Shown here: positions 18,161 to 26,048 of the stretch, one piece after another | How positions within the stretch are numbered: the first letter of the stretch is position 1 | Layout of the letters: every line of letters starts with the position of its first letter | Assembly (NCBI GenBank): GCA_023212695.1 | Contig: JALCCG010000036.1 | Coordinates: 1-64,000 of the forward strand | DNA: 64,000 nucleotides | DNA from: Sporisorium sorghi | Lineage: Eukaryota > Basidiomycota > Ustilaginomycetes > Ustilaginales > Ustilaginaceae | Direction of reading: 5' to 3' | The notes under the pieces: generated by a model | What the model was told of the DNA's origin: nothing | What the model saw: only the letters and a program-made list of their open reading frames with translations | The model's database searches: none | Position numbers and translations under genes: made by a program

Positions 18161-19459
18161 TCAATCTGGTGTTTTCTCCACGATCGGTCCATCATTTTTT
18201 TCATTGGAGAGACCGGTAATTTCGAATACTTTAAAGAGCAGAGCCATAACGACACCTACGATGGTTGCCAATGCCATACCCTTCAGTTCGACGGTATTGA
18301 TCTTCAAAGTTACGCCGCTAATTCCTGTTACCAACACCAGTGTAGCCAGAATCATGTTGCTTGCTTTGGAGAAATCGACCTTTTGCTCAACGAAGATTCG
18401 AAGACCGGAAGCTGCAATAACTCCGAACAGCAACAGGGATACGCCGCCCATTACGGGTGTAGGAATGTTCGCTACAACGGCAGAGAACGTTCCGGAGAAG
18501 GAGAGTATGATCGCAATAACGGCTGCTCCGGCAATCACGAATATTGAGTATACCTTTGTAAGCGCCATGACACCAATATTTTCACCGTAGGTGGTATTCG
18601 GTGTTGAGCCTACAAACCCGGACAGGATAGTGGATATACCGTTGCCAAGCAGTGAACGATGAAGGCCGGGATCTTTAGAGAGGTCTTTGCCCACAATATT
18701 GCTGGTTACGAGCAAGTGGCCAATATGCTCAACGATAACAACGATCGCAACCGGAATGATGGTCCAGATCGCTCCGTTATCGAACACCGGTGTGGTCAGC
18801 TGCGGTGCTGACAAGAAGGTTGCATTCGCAATCTTCTCTGTGTCTACCACTCCAAGAACGAAGGAGAGTGCATACCCGACTACGATTCCGATCAGGATGT
18901 GAATGATTTTGGAGAAGCCGCGGAACAGGATGGAACCGAATACCGTGACGCCGAGCGTAACGAGCGAGATGGTAATGATTTTAGGATCAATGGCCTGTCC
19001 CTCTTCCGGCAAAAAGCCGGCCATGCCAGCAGCAACAGGAACAAGCTCAAGTCCGATCATCGCGATAATGGCACCCATAACCGCAGGCGGAAATACGAAG
19101 TCGATCCATTTGGTTCCTGCATATTTAACGATGAGAGCCACAAGACAGAAGATGATCCCCGTGACGATGAAGGCTCCCAATGCTTTGCCATAGTTGGCTT
19201 CCGGGTCACCGGCCAGTACGATCAGAACCGGCGAGATAAACGCAAAGCTGGAGCCGAGGTAGGCCGGGATTTTTCCTTTACATAAGAAAATGTAGAGCAG
19301 TGTACCAATACCGTTCATCAGCAGGATCATGCCGGGGTCCACGCCGAATATGTTCGGTACAAGCACCGTGCTTCCGAACATGGCAAACAAATGCTGCAGA
19401 CTCAGAAGGAAGCCTGGACCAAACGGAAGTTTCTCATCTACTTGAATTTCACGTTGCAA
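18161..19459 (-). CDS. Uracil permease (UraA/PyrP, NCS2 family)
   Basis: A 432-residue polytopic protein of the nucleobase:cation symporter-2 family with about 14 membrane segments. Typical: LLSLQHLFAMFGSTVLVP near 20, the substrate motif VVIVEHIGHLLVTSN near 240 with the family Glu-His pair, and GSTPNTTYGENIGVMALT near 285. Uracil is the likely substrate; xanthine or uric acid carriers share the fold but usually differ in the last motif. The TTG start at 19459 is 9 bases from AGAGGAG. No pyrimidine genes or PyrR-type leader are seen beside it, unlike B. subtilis pyrP. Confidence 0.9.
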   Translation of the reverse strand: MQREIQVDEKLPFGPGFLLSLQHLFAMFGSTVLVPNIFGVDPGMILLMNGIGTLLYIFLCKGKIPAYLGSSFAFISPVLIVLAGDPEANYGKALGAFIVTGIIFCLVALIVKYAGTKWIDFVFPPAVMGAIIAMIGLELVPVAAGMAGFLPEEGQAIDPKIITISLVTLGVTVFGSILFRGFSKIIHILIGIVVGYALSFVLGVVDTEKIANATFLSAPQLTTPVFDNGAIWTIIPVAIVVIVEHIGHLLVTSNIVGKDLSKDPGLHRSLLGNGISTILSGFVGSTPNTTYGENIGVMALTKVYSIFVIAGAAVIAIILSFSGTFSAVVANIPTPVMGGVSLLLFGVIAASGLRIFVEQKVDFSKASNMILATLVLVTGISGVTLKINTVELKGMALATIVGVVMALLFKVFEITGLSNEKNDGPIVEKTPD

Positions 19460-19646
19460 ACCATTTCACTCCTCTATAGGACTTTAAATATAGGACCGTT
19501 CGCGTACGATCTTTAATAGATTAAATACAATCGTTCGTTTTTTCAACAATAATTTTTATAGTTCGTCAAAATATCCAATTCATGTCAAGTTTTGATGTCT
19601 CCGCGCCGGAAACGGGCATACTATAAGTGTCAGGATGCTGCACATG

Positions 19647-19675
19647 TTGACGTATAACGCCACAAGCGTCATAAT
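19647..19675 (+). promoter_or_regulatory. Candidate SigmaA promoter P1 for rel
   Basis: TTGACG (19647-19652), 17 bases, CATAAT (19670-19675). A transcript from about 19682 would carry the hairpin at 19696-19727 in its leader. Confidence 0.65.
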
Positions 19676-19695
19676 GATAGGAAAACAATCACGAG

Positions 19696-19737
19696 GGAAC
19701 CTGCACGTTTTGACAAGGGCGGGTTCCATTTTATATA
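19696..19737 (+). promoter_or_regulatory. Second rel promoter P2 embedded in a terminator-like hairpin
   Basis: TTGACA (19710-19715), 16 bases, TATATA (19732-19737) form a good promoter. The same DNA carries a 9-bp dyad, GGAACCTGC (19696-19704) with GCGGGTTCC (19719-19727), whose 14-base loop contains the -35 element and whose right arm is followed by ATTTTAT. Read as RNA from P1 it resembles an intrinsic terminator; read as DNA it is a dyad around the P2 -35. Confidence 0.55.
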
Positions 19738-19761
19738 GAAAGGGAAGAGAAGGACTCCAAA

Positions 19762-21939
19762 ATGGGCATAGAGCGATTACTCGAAAAGGCCAGCGCCTAT
19801 ATAAAAGAACCCGATCTTCTCCGCATTGAGGAAGCGTATGTATTTGCGGAGCAAGCCCACCACGGACAAGTGCGGAAATCGGGAGAACCTTATATTCTTC
19901 ATCCGCTTGCGGTTGCAGACATCGTGGTGAACATGCAGGTGGACACGTTGTCTATTATTGCTGCACTGCTTCATGATGTCGTTGAGGATACAACTGTATC
20001 ACTTGAGCAGATTCGCGAGCGCTTCGGGGATACGTGTGCAATGCTGGTGGATGGTTTGACTAAATTAGAACGTATCCAATTCCGGTCCAAGGAAGAGCAG
20101 CAAAACGAAAATTATCGTAAAATGTTTATCGCGATGGCACGGGATATCCGGGTGATCGTGATTAAGCTGGCGGACCGTCTTCATAATATGCGCACTCTTA
20201 AGTACCAGTCCGAGGAAAGCCAGCGCCGCATTTCCTATGAAACACTAGAGATCTTCTGCCCGATTGCCCATCGACTCGGTATTTCCGCGATCAAGTGGGA
20301 AATGGAGGACATCGCACTTCGTTACTTGAATCCGCAGCAGTATTACCGCATTGCGAATTTAATGCACAAGAAGCGGGCTGAACGGGAGCAGTACATCGAC
20401 AACGTCATTGTCTGTATCCGGGAGAAGCTGGATGAAATGGGTATTCAAGCCGACCTGTCCGGCAGACCCAAGCATATCTACAGCGTGTTTAAGAAAATGA
20501 CCGTAAAGAACAAGCAATTCAACGAAATCTACGATCTCCTTGCAATCCGCATTATTGTAGACAACATCAAGGATTGTTATGCTACGCTCGGCATCATTCA
20601 CACCCTCTGGAAGCCGATGCCTGGCCGCTTTAAAGATTATATCGCCATGCCAAAAACAAATATGTATCAATCCCTCCACACGACCGTGGTTGGACCGAAC
20701 GGGGAGCCGACAGAGGTTCAAATCCGCACCTGGGAGATGCATCGTACGGCAGAGTTCGGTATCGCGGCACACTGGGCCTACAAGGAAGGCTCAGGAGGCA
20801 ACGGAGGCAGCTTCGACAACAAGATGACGTTCTTCCGTGAAATATTGGAGCTGCAGCATGAAACGAAGGATGCCTCAGAGTTTGTAGAATCTTTGAAAAT
20901 GGACTTTTTCTCTGATTTGGTTTTTGTATTTACACCCAAAGGCGAAGTCATCGAGCTGCCTTCAGGCTCCGTACCGCTTGATTTTGCTTACCGGATTCAT
21001 ACGGAAGTAGGAAACCGCACCATCGGTGCCAAGGTTAACGGAAGGATCGTTCCGCTGGACTATCAGCTTAAGACAGGCGATATCGTGGAAATTTTGACCT
21101 CGAAGCATTCGTACGGCCCGAGTCAAGACTGGTTGAAGATTGCCCAATCCTCTCACGCCCGCAGCAAAATCAAGCAGTGGTTTAAGAAAGAGAAGCGGGA
21201 AGAGAACGTGGAGAAGGGACGCGAGATGCTGGAGCGCGAGATCAAGCGTCTGGGTCTTGAGGTATCCGAATGGATGACCGATGATAAATTAATGGAAGCG
21301 GCCAAGAAGTTTGCTTTTAATGACATCGAGGATATGTTGTCGGCCGTTGGCTTTGGGGGTATCACTGCCGCGCAGATATGCACCAAAGTGACCGAGAAGC
21401 TCCGCAAGGAGCAGGAGGAAGCGAATCAGCTTGAATTGACTTCTGAGATGAAGGAGATCAAGCCGGCAGAGAAACGCAGCCGTCCGACCAACGGGGTACG
21501 GGTGAGGGGCATAGACAATCTGCTTGTGCGATTTGCGAGATGCTGTAATCCTGTCCCGGGAGACGACATTGTCGGTTATGTTACCCGGGGACGCGGGGTA
21601 TCGGTTCACCGATCGGACTGTCCGAACCTGCCAACTACGGATGAAGGCGAAGATGCCGCACGTGTGATTGAGGTCGAATGGGAATCGACCATTGAGGCTA
21701 ATTACAGCGTCGATATCGAAGTGACCGGTCACGATCGTAACGGATTGCTGAACGAGGTCCTCCAGGCCGTGTCAGAGAGCAAGACGAATATATCTGCCGT
21801 AACCGGTCGATCCGACAAGAATAAAATGGCGATGATCCACATGACGATTTTAATACGCAATACGGATCACCTCCAATCCGTTGTGGAACGGATCAAGCGG
21901 GTAAAGGATGTATATACCGTTCATCGAATCATGCAGTGA
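19762..21939 (+). CDS. relA: Bifunctional (p)ppGpp synthetase/hydrolase Rel
   Basis: A 725-residue stringent-response enzyme that makes and degrades (p)ppGpp. The hydrolase HD domain has H34-H35 and H71-D72 in [10 protein letters not shown]. The synthetase domain follows (about 200-350) with [12 protein letters not shown] and RFKD (289-292); the basic RxKD form marks bifunctional Rel proteins, as opposed to the EFDD of RelA. TGS (about 390-450, [14 protein letters not shown]), zinc-finger ([13 protein letters not shown] with SDCPN) and ACT domains complete it. Ribosome site AAGGA, 7 bases. A weak terminator separates it from dtd. Confidence 0.98.
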   Translation: MGIERLLEKASAYIKEPDLLRIEEAYVFAEQAHHGQVRKSGEPYILHPLAVADIVVNMQVDTLSIIAALLHDVVEDTTVSLEQIRERFGDTCAMLVDGLTKLERIQFRSKEEQQNENYRKMFIAMARDIRVIVIKLADRLHNMRTLKYQSEESQRRISYETLEIFCPIAHRLGISAIKWEMEDIALRYLNPQQYYRIANLMHKKRAEREQYIDNVIVCIREKLDEMGIQADLSGRPKHIYSVFKKMTVKNKQFNEIYDLLAIRIIVDNIKDCYATLGIIHTLWKPMPGRFKDYIAMPKTNMYQSLHTTVVGPNGEPTEVQIRTWEMHRTAEFGIAAHWAYKEGSGGNGGSFDNKMTFFREILELQHETKDASEFVESLKMDFFSDLVFVFTPKGEVIELPSGSVPLDFAYRIHTEVGNRTIGAKVNGRIVPLDYQLKTGDIVEILTSKHSYGPSQDWLKIAQSSHARSKIKQWFKKEKREENVEKGREMLEREIKRLGLEVSEWMTDDKLMEAAKKFAFNDIEDMLSAVGFGGITAAQICTKVTEKLRKEQEEANQLELTSEMKEIKPAEKRSRPTNGVRVRGIDNLLVRFARCCNPVPGDDIVGYVTRGRGVSVHRSDCPNLPTTDEGEDAARVIEVEWESTIEANYSVDIEVTGHDRNGLLNEVLQAVSESKTNISAVTGRSDKNKMAMIHMTILIRNTDHLQSVVERIKRVKDVYTVHRIMQ

Positions 21940-22010
21940 TTGGAATGTTGGCATGGTCGTTCTGTTAAGGGGGCCCGGGCCTCATGACAGCACGGATTAT
22001 TATATGAATG

Positions 22011-22043
22011 CGGTCTGTTATCCTGCGGGAGACAGGCCGTTTT
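22011..22043 (+). terminator. Weak terminator or attenuator between rel and dtd
   Basis: The stem CGGTCTGT/ACAGGCCG (22011-22018 with 22032-22039) has one wobble pair and is followed by TTTTATT. It could uncouple dtd from rel. Confidence 0.55.
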
Positions 22044-22072
22044 ATTATATGGAGATAAGGAGATATTCCGAT

Positions 22073-22516
22073 ATGAAAGTTGTTATTCAACGATGCAAGC
22101 ATGCACAAGTGACGGTCGACAATGAAGTTGTTGGCAAGATTGGAGCCGGCTTGATGGTGCTTGTGGGTGTGACCCACGGCGATGAAGAGAAGGATGCCAA
22201 ATATCTTGCCGACAAGGTGGCAGGGCTGCGGATTTTTGAGGATGAGGACGGAAAGATGAATTTCAGTGTTCAGGACGTTGGCGGAGCCATTCTCTCTGTC
22301 TCCCAATTCACTCTATATGGCGATACCCGGAAGGGAAAACGGCCAAACTTTATGGCTGCGGCAAAGCCGGATGAAGCCAATGCCTTGTACGAGTTCTTTA
22401 ATCGTGAGCTCTCGGCGAAGGGATTGCAGGTTGAGACAGGGGTGTTCGGAGCGATGATGGATGTGTCGCTGACCAATTGGGGACCCGTCACGCTGATTAT
22501 CGACAGCAAGTCATAA
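22073..22516 (+). CDS. dtd: D-aminoacyl-tRNA deacylase Dtd
   Basis: A 147-residue dimeric proofreading enzyme that hydrolyses D-aminoacyl-tRNA (and Gly-tRNA-Ala). Active-site strands are [14 protein letters not shown] (about 77-90) and [11 protein letters not shown] near the C terminus, the Gly-cis-Pro motif. ATG 22073 follows AAGGAG at about 10 bases; upstream in-frame codons have no ribosome site. rel-dtd adjacency is standard in Bacillota. Confidence 0.97.
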   Translation: MKVVIQRCKHAQVTVDNEVVGKIGAGLMVLVGVTHGDEEKDAKYLADKVAGLRIFEDEDGKMNFSVQDVGGAILSVSQFTLYGDTRKGKRPNFMAAAKPDEANALYEFFNRELSAKGLQVETGVFGAMMDVSLTNWGPVTLIIDSKS

Positions 22517-22619
22517 ATCTAGAATCGCATATGCAAATGCATGATATCAGAGAGATGGGGCATCCTGTGTGAGTAATCGCAGGTCCATTATTCTCTTTGG
22601 AAAAGGAGTCATGCTGCCT

Positions 22620-22787
22620 ATGCGTCAATCCCCCAAATTCTCGATATGGAGCAGTTTGCCTGTGTTGGTCGGTTCAGGAGACATAAGGGAAGCAGCCAGC
22701 ATGGAACGCATGGTTGCTGTTTCAGAGGAACCGGCACAGGAAAGAAACATTAAGGGAAATATTCGGAAACAGCTGCCGAGATCCTAG
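22620..22787 (+). CDS. Possible small hypothetical protein (55 residues)
   Basis: An open frame with a fair ribosome site (AAAAGGAG ending 22609) before ATG 22620. The product is polar with a basic C terminus (NIRKQLPRS). No family was recognised and there is no membrane segment. The stretch between dtd and the DJ-1 gene may simply be non-coding; coding status is uncertain. Confidence 0.3.
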   Translation: MRQSPKFSIWSSLPVLVGSGDIREAASMERMVAVSEEPAQERNIKGNIRKQLPRS

Positions 22788-22829
22788 AATATAGCCGCAG
22801 TGAATAATGATGATAGCATTGATAAGCAG

Positions 22830-22859
22830 AGCCTGGGTGAGATAAACTCGGGCTTTTTC
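22830..22859 (+). terminator. Terminator before the DJ-1 gene
   Basis: A 9-bp stem with wobble pairs, AGCCTGGGT with ACTCGGGCT (22846-22854), followed by TTTTT. Confidence 0.75.
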
Positions 22860-22971
22860 TGTCCCCTTCTAAAAAGGCACCCCCTTACCCGATTCAATAA
22901 TTCCACTGTTATAAAAAAGACATTACAGGGTAATAACAAATCGAGGACAATCATGAAGGGAGATATGCCAG

Positions 22972-23478
22972 ATGAGTAAAATTGCATTTCTACTAGCTGA
23001 CCAATTCGAAGATTCCGAGATGAAGACTCCTTATGATGCCGTGAAGGAAGCGGGACATCAAGCAGATATCATTGGATTGAAACAAGGACAAGAGGTAAAG
23101 GGCAAACAGGGCAAGGCTTCCTATACAACGGACAAGGCCATTGCCGACGTCAATATAAACGATTATGATGCGGTGGTTATTCCAGGTGGATCTTCTCCGG
23201 AAAATTTGCGTCTGGATTCCCATATATTGCAGTTCGTCACATCAGCGGACAAGTCAGGGAAACCGATTGCTTCGATATGCCATGGGCCGCAAATTCTTGC
23301 AAGTGCCGATCTGCTGAAGGGACGCACCATCACTTCCTATCCGCCGCTTCAGGACGATATGGTGAACGCTGGTGCAACCTTTAAGGATGAAGAAGTGGTC
23401 GTAGATCGAAACTTCATTACTTCCCGAACGCCGAAAGACGAGCCAGCCTTCGTGCGTGAGCTGCTAAAGGCACTGTAA
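22972..23478 (+). CDS. DJ-1/PfpI family protein (YfkM/YraA-like)
   Basis: A 168-residue member of the DJ-1/PfpI class I glutamine-amidotransferase-like fold. Visible: an N-terminal strand KIAFLLADQFED with the family acidic residue, VVIPGGSSPENLR, and the nucleophile elbow ASICHGPQILA, where Cys is the likely catalytic residue. Relatives include general stress protein 18 (YfkM) of B. subtilis and are proposed proteases, deglycases or chaperones. Ribosome site AAGGGAGA. It probably answers stress; the substrate is unknown. Confidence 0.9.
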   Translation: MSKIAFLLADQFEDSEMKTPYDAVKEAGHQADIIGLKQGQEVKGKQGKASYTTDKAIADVNINDYDAVVIPGGSSPENLRLDSHILQFVTSADKSGKPIASICHGPQILASADLLKGRTITSYPPLQDDMVNAGATFKDEEVVVDRNFITSRTPKDEPAFVRELLKAL

Positions 23479-23555
23479 CGGAAAAATAGCTGTATGGGTT
23501 GTCTATGTTATACCGCTCTTTCAAACAAGTTGGTGGATAAAAAGGAGGAATGGAC

Positions 23556-24005
23556 ATGTCTAGACAAATTCAAGCCTATTTTAGAACGGAAGACGACGCC
23601 GAGGGCGCAAGGACGACACTGTTGACCTACGGTACCGAGCAGCTTGAGGTAGGACAGCTGCAGGATTCGGTTCGAGGGGGAGGGAATATTCTTGTCCCGC
23701 TCGTGCCTTGGGGTAATTCAGGCACAGGCGGAGCAACTGCGGGTGCCACGACGATGGGTGCACCCGGCGGAGTAGTAGGCGCTCCAGGCGTCATTGTGGG
23801 CTCGCGGGAAGCAAGCCGCGACCGGGCAGAGGATCGGCCTGACAGCGATGATATGAACGGAGACGGCTGGCGCGAGGCGGATGTGACGGACCGCGACTAT
23901 GATGATCTGAGATACGTATTGTCCGTTAAAGTAAGGGACGAGGATTACGATCAGATTGTGCATGATCTGCGGGCAAATAACGCTTACGTGGAGCGTTTTG
24001 ACTAA
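23556..24005 (+). CDS. Conserved-looking acidic protein, function unknown
   Basis: A 149-residue protein with two short alpha/beta-like halves separated by a Gly/Ala/Pro-rich centre. The N-terminal SRQIQAYFRTEDDAEGA and C-terminal YVLSVKVRDEDYDQIVHDL look like repeats of one small ferredoxin-like unit, similar in style to the YflT/general-stress 17M group; this is inference. The middle (about 45-80, NILVPLVPWGNSGTGG and VVGAPGVIVG) could sit in or on a membrane. A polar, Asp-rich stretch with many D and R follows. ATG 23556 is preferred to ATG 23550, which abuts the ribosome site AAAGGAGGA. Confidence 0.7.
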   Translation: MSRQIQAYFRTEDDAEGARTTLLTYGTEQLEVGQLQDSVRGGGNILVPLVPWGNSGTGGATAGATTMGAPGGVVGAPGVIVGSREASRDRAEDRPDSDDMNGDGWREADVTDRDYDDLRYVLSVKVRDEDYDQIVHDLRANNAYVERFD

Positions 24006-24086
24006 ATAATAAAGGATAGCCTGGCATTGCAATCCTATTGGATGATAATGATTGCAGCAAGCGAAGAAGGTATATCCCATTAACGT

Positions 24087-24119
24087 AAAGGGCTGTTCCA
24101 TCATTGGAGCAGCCCCTTT
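24087..24119 (+). terminator. Terminator-like hairpin after the unknown acidic protein
   Basis: A long stem, AAAGGGCTGTTCCA with TGGAGCAGCCCCTTT, contains wobble pairs and has no clear T-run on the plus strand. Confidence 0.6.
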
Positions 24120-24244
24120 GAAGCCGCTGCAATAAAAGCGCTTTCTCTCTTGTAATATAACTGTAATGTTTGTTCAATGTTCCTTTAATATTCGCTGTTT
24201 ATAATAACAGCATGACCCCCTTTTTTATATAATATATGTTTTGG

Positions 24245-24276
24245 ACCTACAACAGTGGTTTGTAGGTTTTTTTCTT
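24245..24276 (+). terminator. Intrinsic terminator upstream of the hisS promoter
   Basis: The stem ACCTACAA/TTGTAGGT (24245-24252 with 24260-24267) is followed by a long T-run. Confidence 0.8.
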
Positions 24277-24302
24277 TTTTCGGGTAAATTCTACAAAGTT
24301 TC

Positions 24303-24331
24303 TTGACTTTAGTGCGGCGGTTCATTAGAAT
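24303..24331 (+). promoter_or_regulatory. SigmaA promoter for the hisS-aspS leader
   Basis: TTGACT (24303-24308), 17 bases, TAGAAT (24326-24331). The start point would be near 24338, about 45 bases before stem I of the T-box. Confidence 0.75.
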
Positions 24332-24383
24332 CTAAAAATATAATGTTTTGGGTATACTATATTTTATGAATAACAGATTTCAT

Positions 24384-24677
24384 GACGGGAACAAGTACTC
24401 CATCCCCACAAGACCAGAGAAGAATCCCCTGGCTGTAAGGATTCGCTTGATGAGTGGACGAATGACCTCCCCGAGAACAGACGGCGAAGCAAGCACCGGT
24501 TAACCGGTGGGATAGACAGTAGCCGAACTGCGCGGCCGGGCGTTAAACGGATGAAGCGGATGCTTGAACACGCCCTAACGCGTGTCATATCCGGAATGTG
24601 GGTGGTACCACGGGTGATATCGTCATGAACATCTCTCGTCCCTGTTGTCTTAGGACAGCGGGGCGGGAGATTTTTTG
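24384..24677 (+). promoter_or_regulatory. T-box riboswitch leader of hisS-aspS
   Basis: A tRNA-sensing leader. Conserved elements in order: AGTA (24394-24397), AGAGA (24416-24420), CTGG and CTGTAA of the distal loop, GAA (24460-24462), the GGGCGTTA F-box, and the T-box GGGTGGTACCACGG ending 24613. The terminator stem (24631-24649 with 24654-24671) is followed by TTTTTT. Uncharged tRNA pairing at the specifier and T-box bulge would favour the antiterminator. On the 3' side of the specifier loop the only codon for His or Asp is GAC (24464-24466), so tRNA-Asp is the likely ligand. Confidence 0.93.
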
Positions 24678-24747
24678 GTTTTATAACACAGATCAAGGCA
24701 TGGACATGTTCAGTCGTGAAGATGTCAAAGGACGTGGAGGGATGAAG

Positions 24748-26001
24748 ATGGCAAACGAGAAATTTGAAAAGCCGACTGGCACGCAGGACATACTTCCTGG
24801 AGCCGTCGAGAAATGGCAGTTTATCGAGGAGAAGGCACGGGATCTGTGCCGGAGATACAATTACCATGAAATTCGCACGCCGATGTTTGAGCAGACCGAA
24901 CTGTTCAAACGCGGGGTAGGTGAAACCACCGATATCGTGGAGAAGGAAATGTACACATTCAAGGATAAAGGGGATCGCAGCATGACTCTGCGTCCTGAGG
25001 GAACAGCTGGCGTCGTTCGGGCTTATGTGCAAAACAAGCTCTATGGTGAACCTGACGTATCCAAATTGTACTACATCGGGCCGATGTTTCGTTATGAGCG
25101 GCCGCAGGCTGGCAGGTACCGTCAATTCCATCAGTTCGGGGTAGAGGTGTTCGGGACTGCGGAACCGGCCATTGACGCCGAAGTTATTGCACTCGGATAC
25201 AGCTTCTACAAGGAGCTTGGGCTTAACGGAGTTAAAGCGGAGATTAACTCTGTAGGTACGCCAGAGGTTCGGGCGGCTTACCGAAACACACTTCTGGCCT
25301 TCCTGGAGCCGATGAAAGACAGCCTGTGCTCGGACTGCCAATCACGAATGGAGCGCAACCCGCTGCGTGTGCTGGATTGCAAGAAGGATCAAGGGAAGTT
25401 CGATGATGCTCCTTCGATCCTGGATAGCCTTGATGAGGAGTGCAGCACACACTTCGAGAAAGTAAAAGGATATCTGGATGCCATGGGCATTGAGTATGAG
25501 ATCAATCCAAGACTCGTTCGGGGATTGGACTATTATACGCACACCGCATTTGAATTCAAAGCACAGGGGATCGGCGCAATTGACACGGTAGGCGGAGGCG
25601 GACGGTTTAATGGACTGGTTGATCAGATCGGTGGACCGGATCAGCCGGGTATCGGGTTCGGGATTGGTCTTGAGCGGATTCTATTGATCCTGGAGCATCA
25701 AGGCGTCAACCTGTCGGCTGCGAAGCCGCTGGATGTCTACCTGGTGGCGCTGGGCGAAGCGGCTGAGCGGGAAGTGGCAAAATTGATCTACGAGCTGCGC
25801 AGCAAGGGCGTATCTGCAGAACGGGATTATCTCGGCCGCAAAATGAAAGCCCAGATGAAATCTGCTGACCGTCTGCAGGCCAGATATGCCGCCATTTTGG
25901 GCGATGATGAACTGGCGCGCGGAGAAATCGCTCTGAAGTCGATGGAAACCGGCGAGCAGCGCATCGTGAAATTGGATAGTCTGGTTCAAGAGTTTGTTTA
26001 A
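24748..26001 (+). CDS. hisS: Histidyl-tRNA synthetase
   Basis: A 417-residue class II synthetase that charges tRNA-His. Motif 2 is MFRYERPQAGRYRQFHQ (near 110-125), the His-specific loop is LVRGLDYYTHTAFEF (near 260), and motif 3 is GIGFGIGLERIL. The C-terminal anticodon-binding domain carries GRKMKAQMKSADR. ATG 24748 is chosen because GGAGGG lies 6 bases upstream; ATG 24742 touches it. It is preceded by a T-box and followed by aspS after 47 bases, the common Bacillota operon. Confidence 0.97.
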   Translation: MANEKFEKPTGTQDILPGAVEKWQFIEEKARDLCRRYNYHEIRTPMFEQTELFKRGVGETTDIVEKEMYTFKDKGDRSMTLRPEGTAGVVRAYVQNKLYGEPDVSKLYYIGPMFRYERPQAGRYRQFHQFGVEVFGTAEPAIDAEVIALGYSFYKELGLNGVKAEINSVGTPEVRAAYRNTLLAFLEPMKDSLCSDCQSRMERNPLRVLDCKKDQGKFDDAPSILDSLDEECSTHFEKVKGYLDAMGIEYEINPRLVRGLDYYTHTAFEFKAQGIGAIDTVGGGGRFNGLVDQIGGPDQPGIGFGIGLERILLILEHQGVNLSAAKPLDVYLVALGEAAEREVAKLIYELRSKGVSAERDYLGRKMKAQMKSADRLQARYAAILGDDELARGEIALKSMETGEQRIVKLDSLVQEFV

Positions 26002-26048
26002 TCGTCGTGATTTAGCGACTTAATTATACTAAAGGGGAATGATAACCG

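Larger units (their letters stand above)
19460..19761. other. Divergent intergenic region between uraA and rel
   Basis: About 300 bases without a gene. The right half holds the rel promoters and hairpin annotated separately. The left half is AT-rich. On the minus strand, a TTGAAA followed 17 bases later by TAATCT (near 19510-19540) could be the uraA promoter; this is weak. No riboswitch was recognised. Confidence 0.5.
24006..24302. other. Intergenic region upstream of the hisS leader
   Basis: Holds two terminator-like hairpins (annotated separately) and a short dyad GCTGTT-TATAAT-AACAGC (24194-24211). No gene was seen. Confidence 0.5.

Noticed and set aside
22908..22933. A SigB-like promoter (GTTATA, 14 bases, GGGTAA) upstream of the DJ-1 gene.
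   Set aside because: The -35 match is partial, the match may be chance in AT-rich DNA, and Paenibacillus-type genomes are not known to me to encode SigB.
24364..25341. A minus-strand open frame over the hisS leader and gene.
   Set aside because: It runs through the T-box and the catalytic domain of hisS; shadow frame only.
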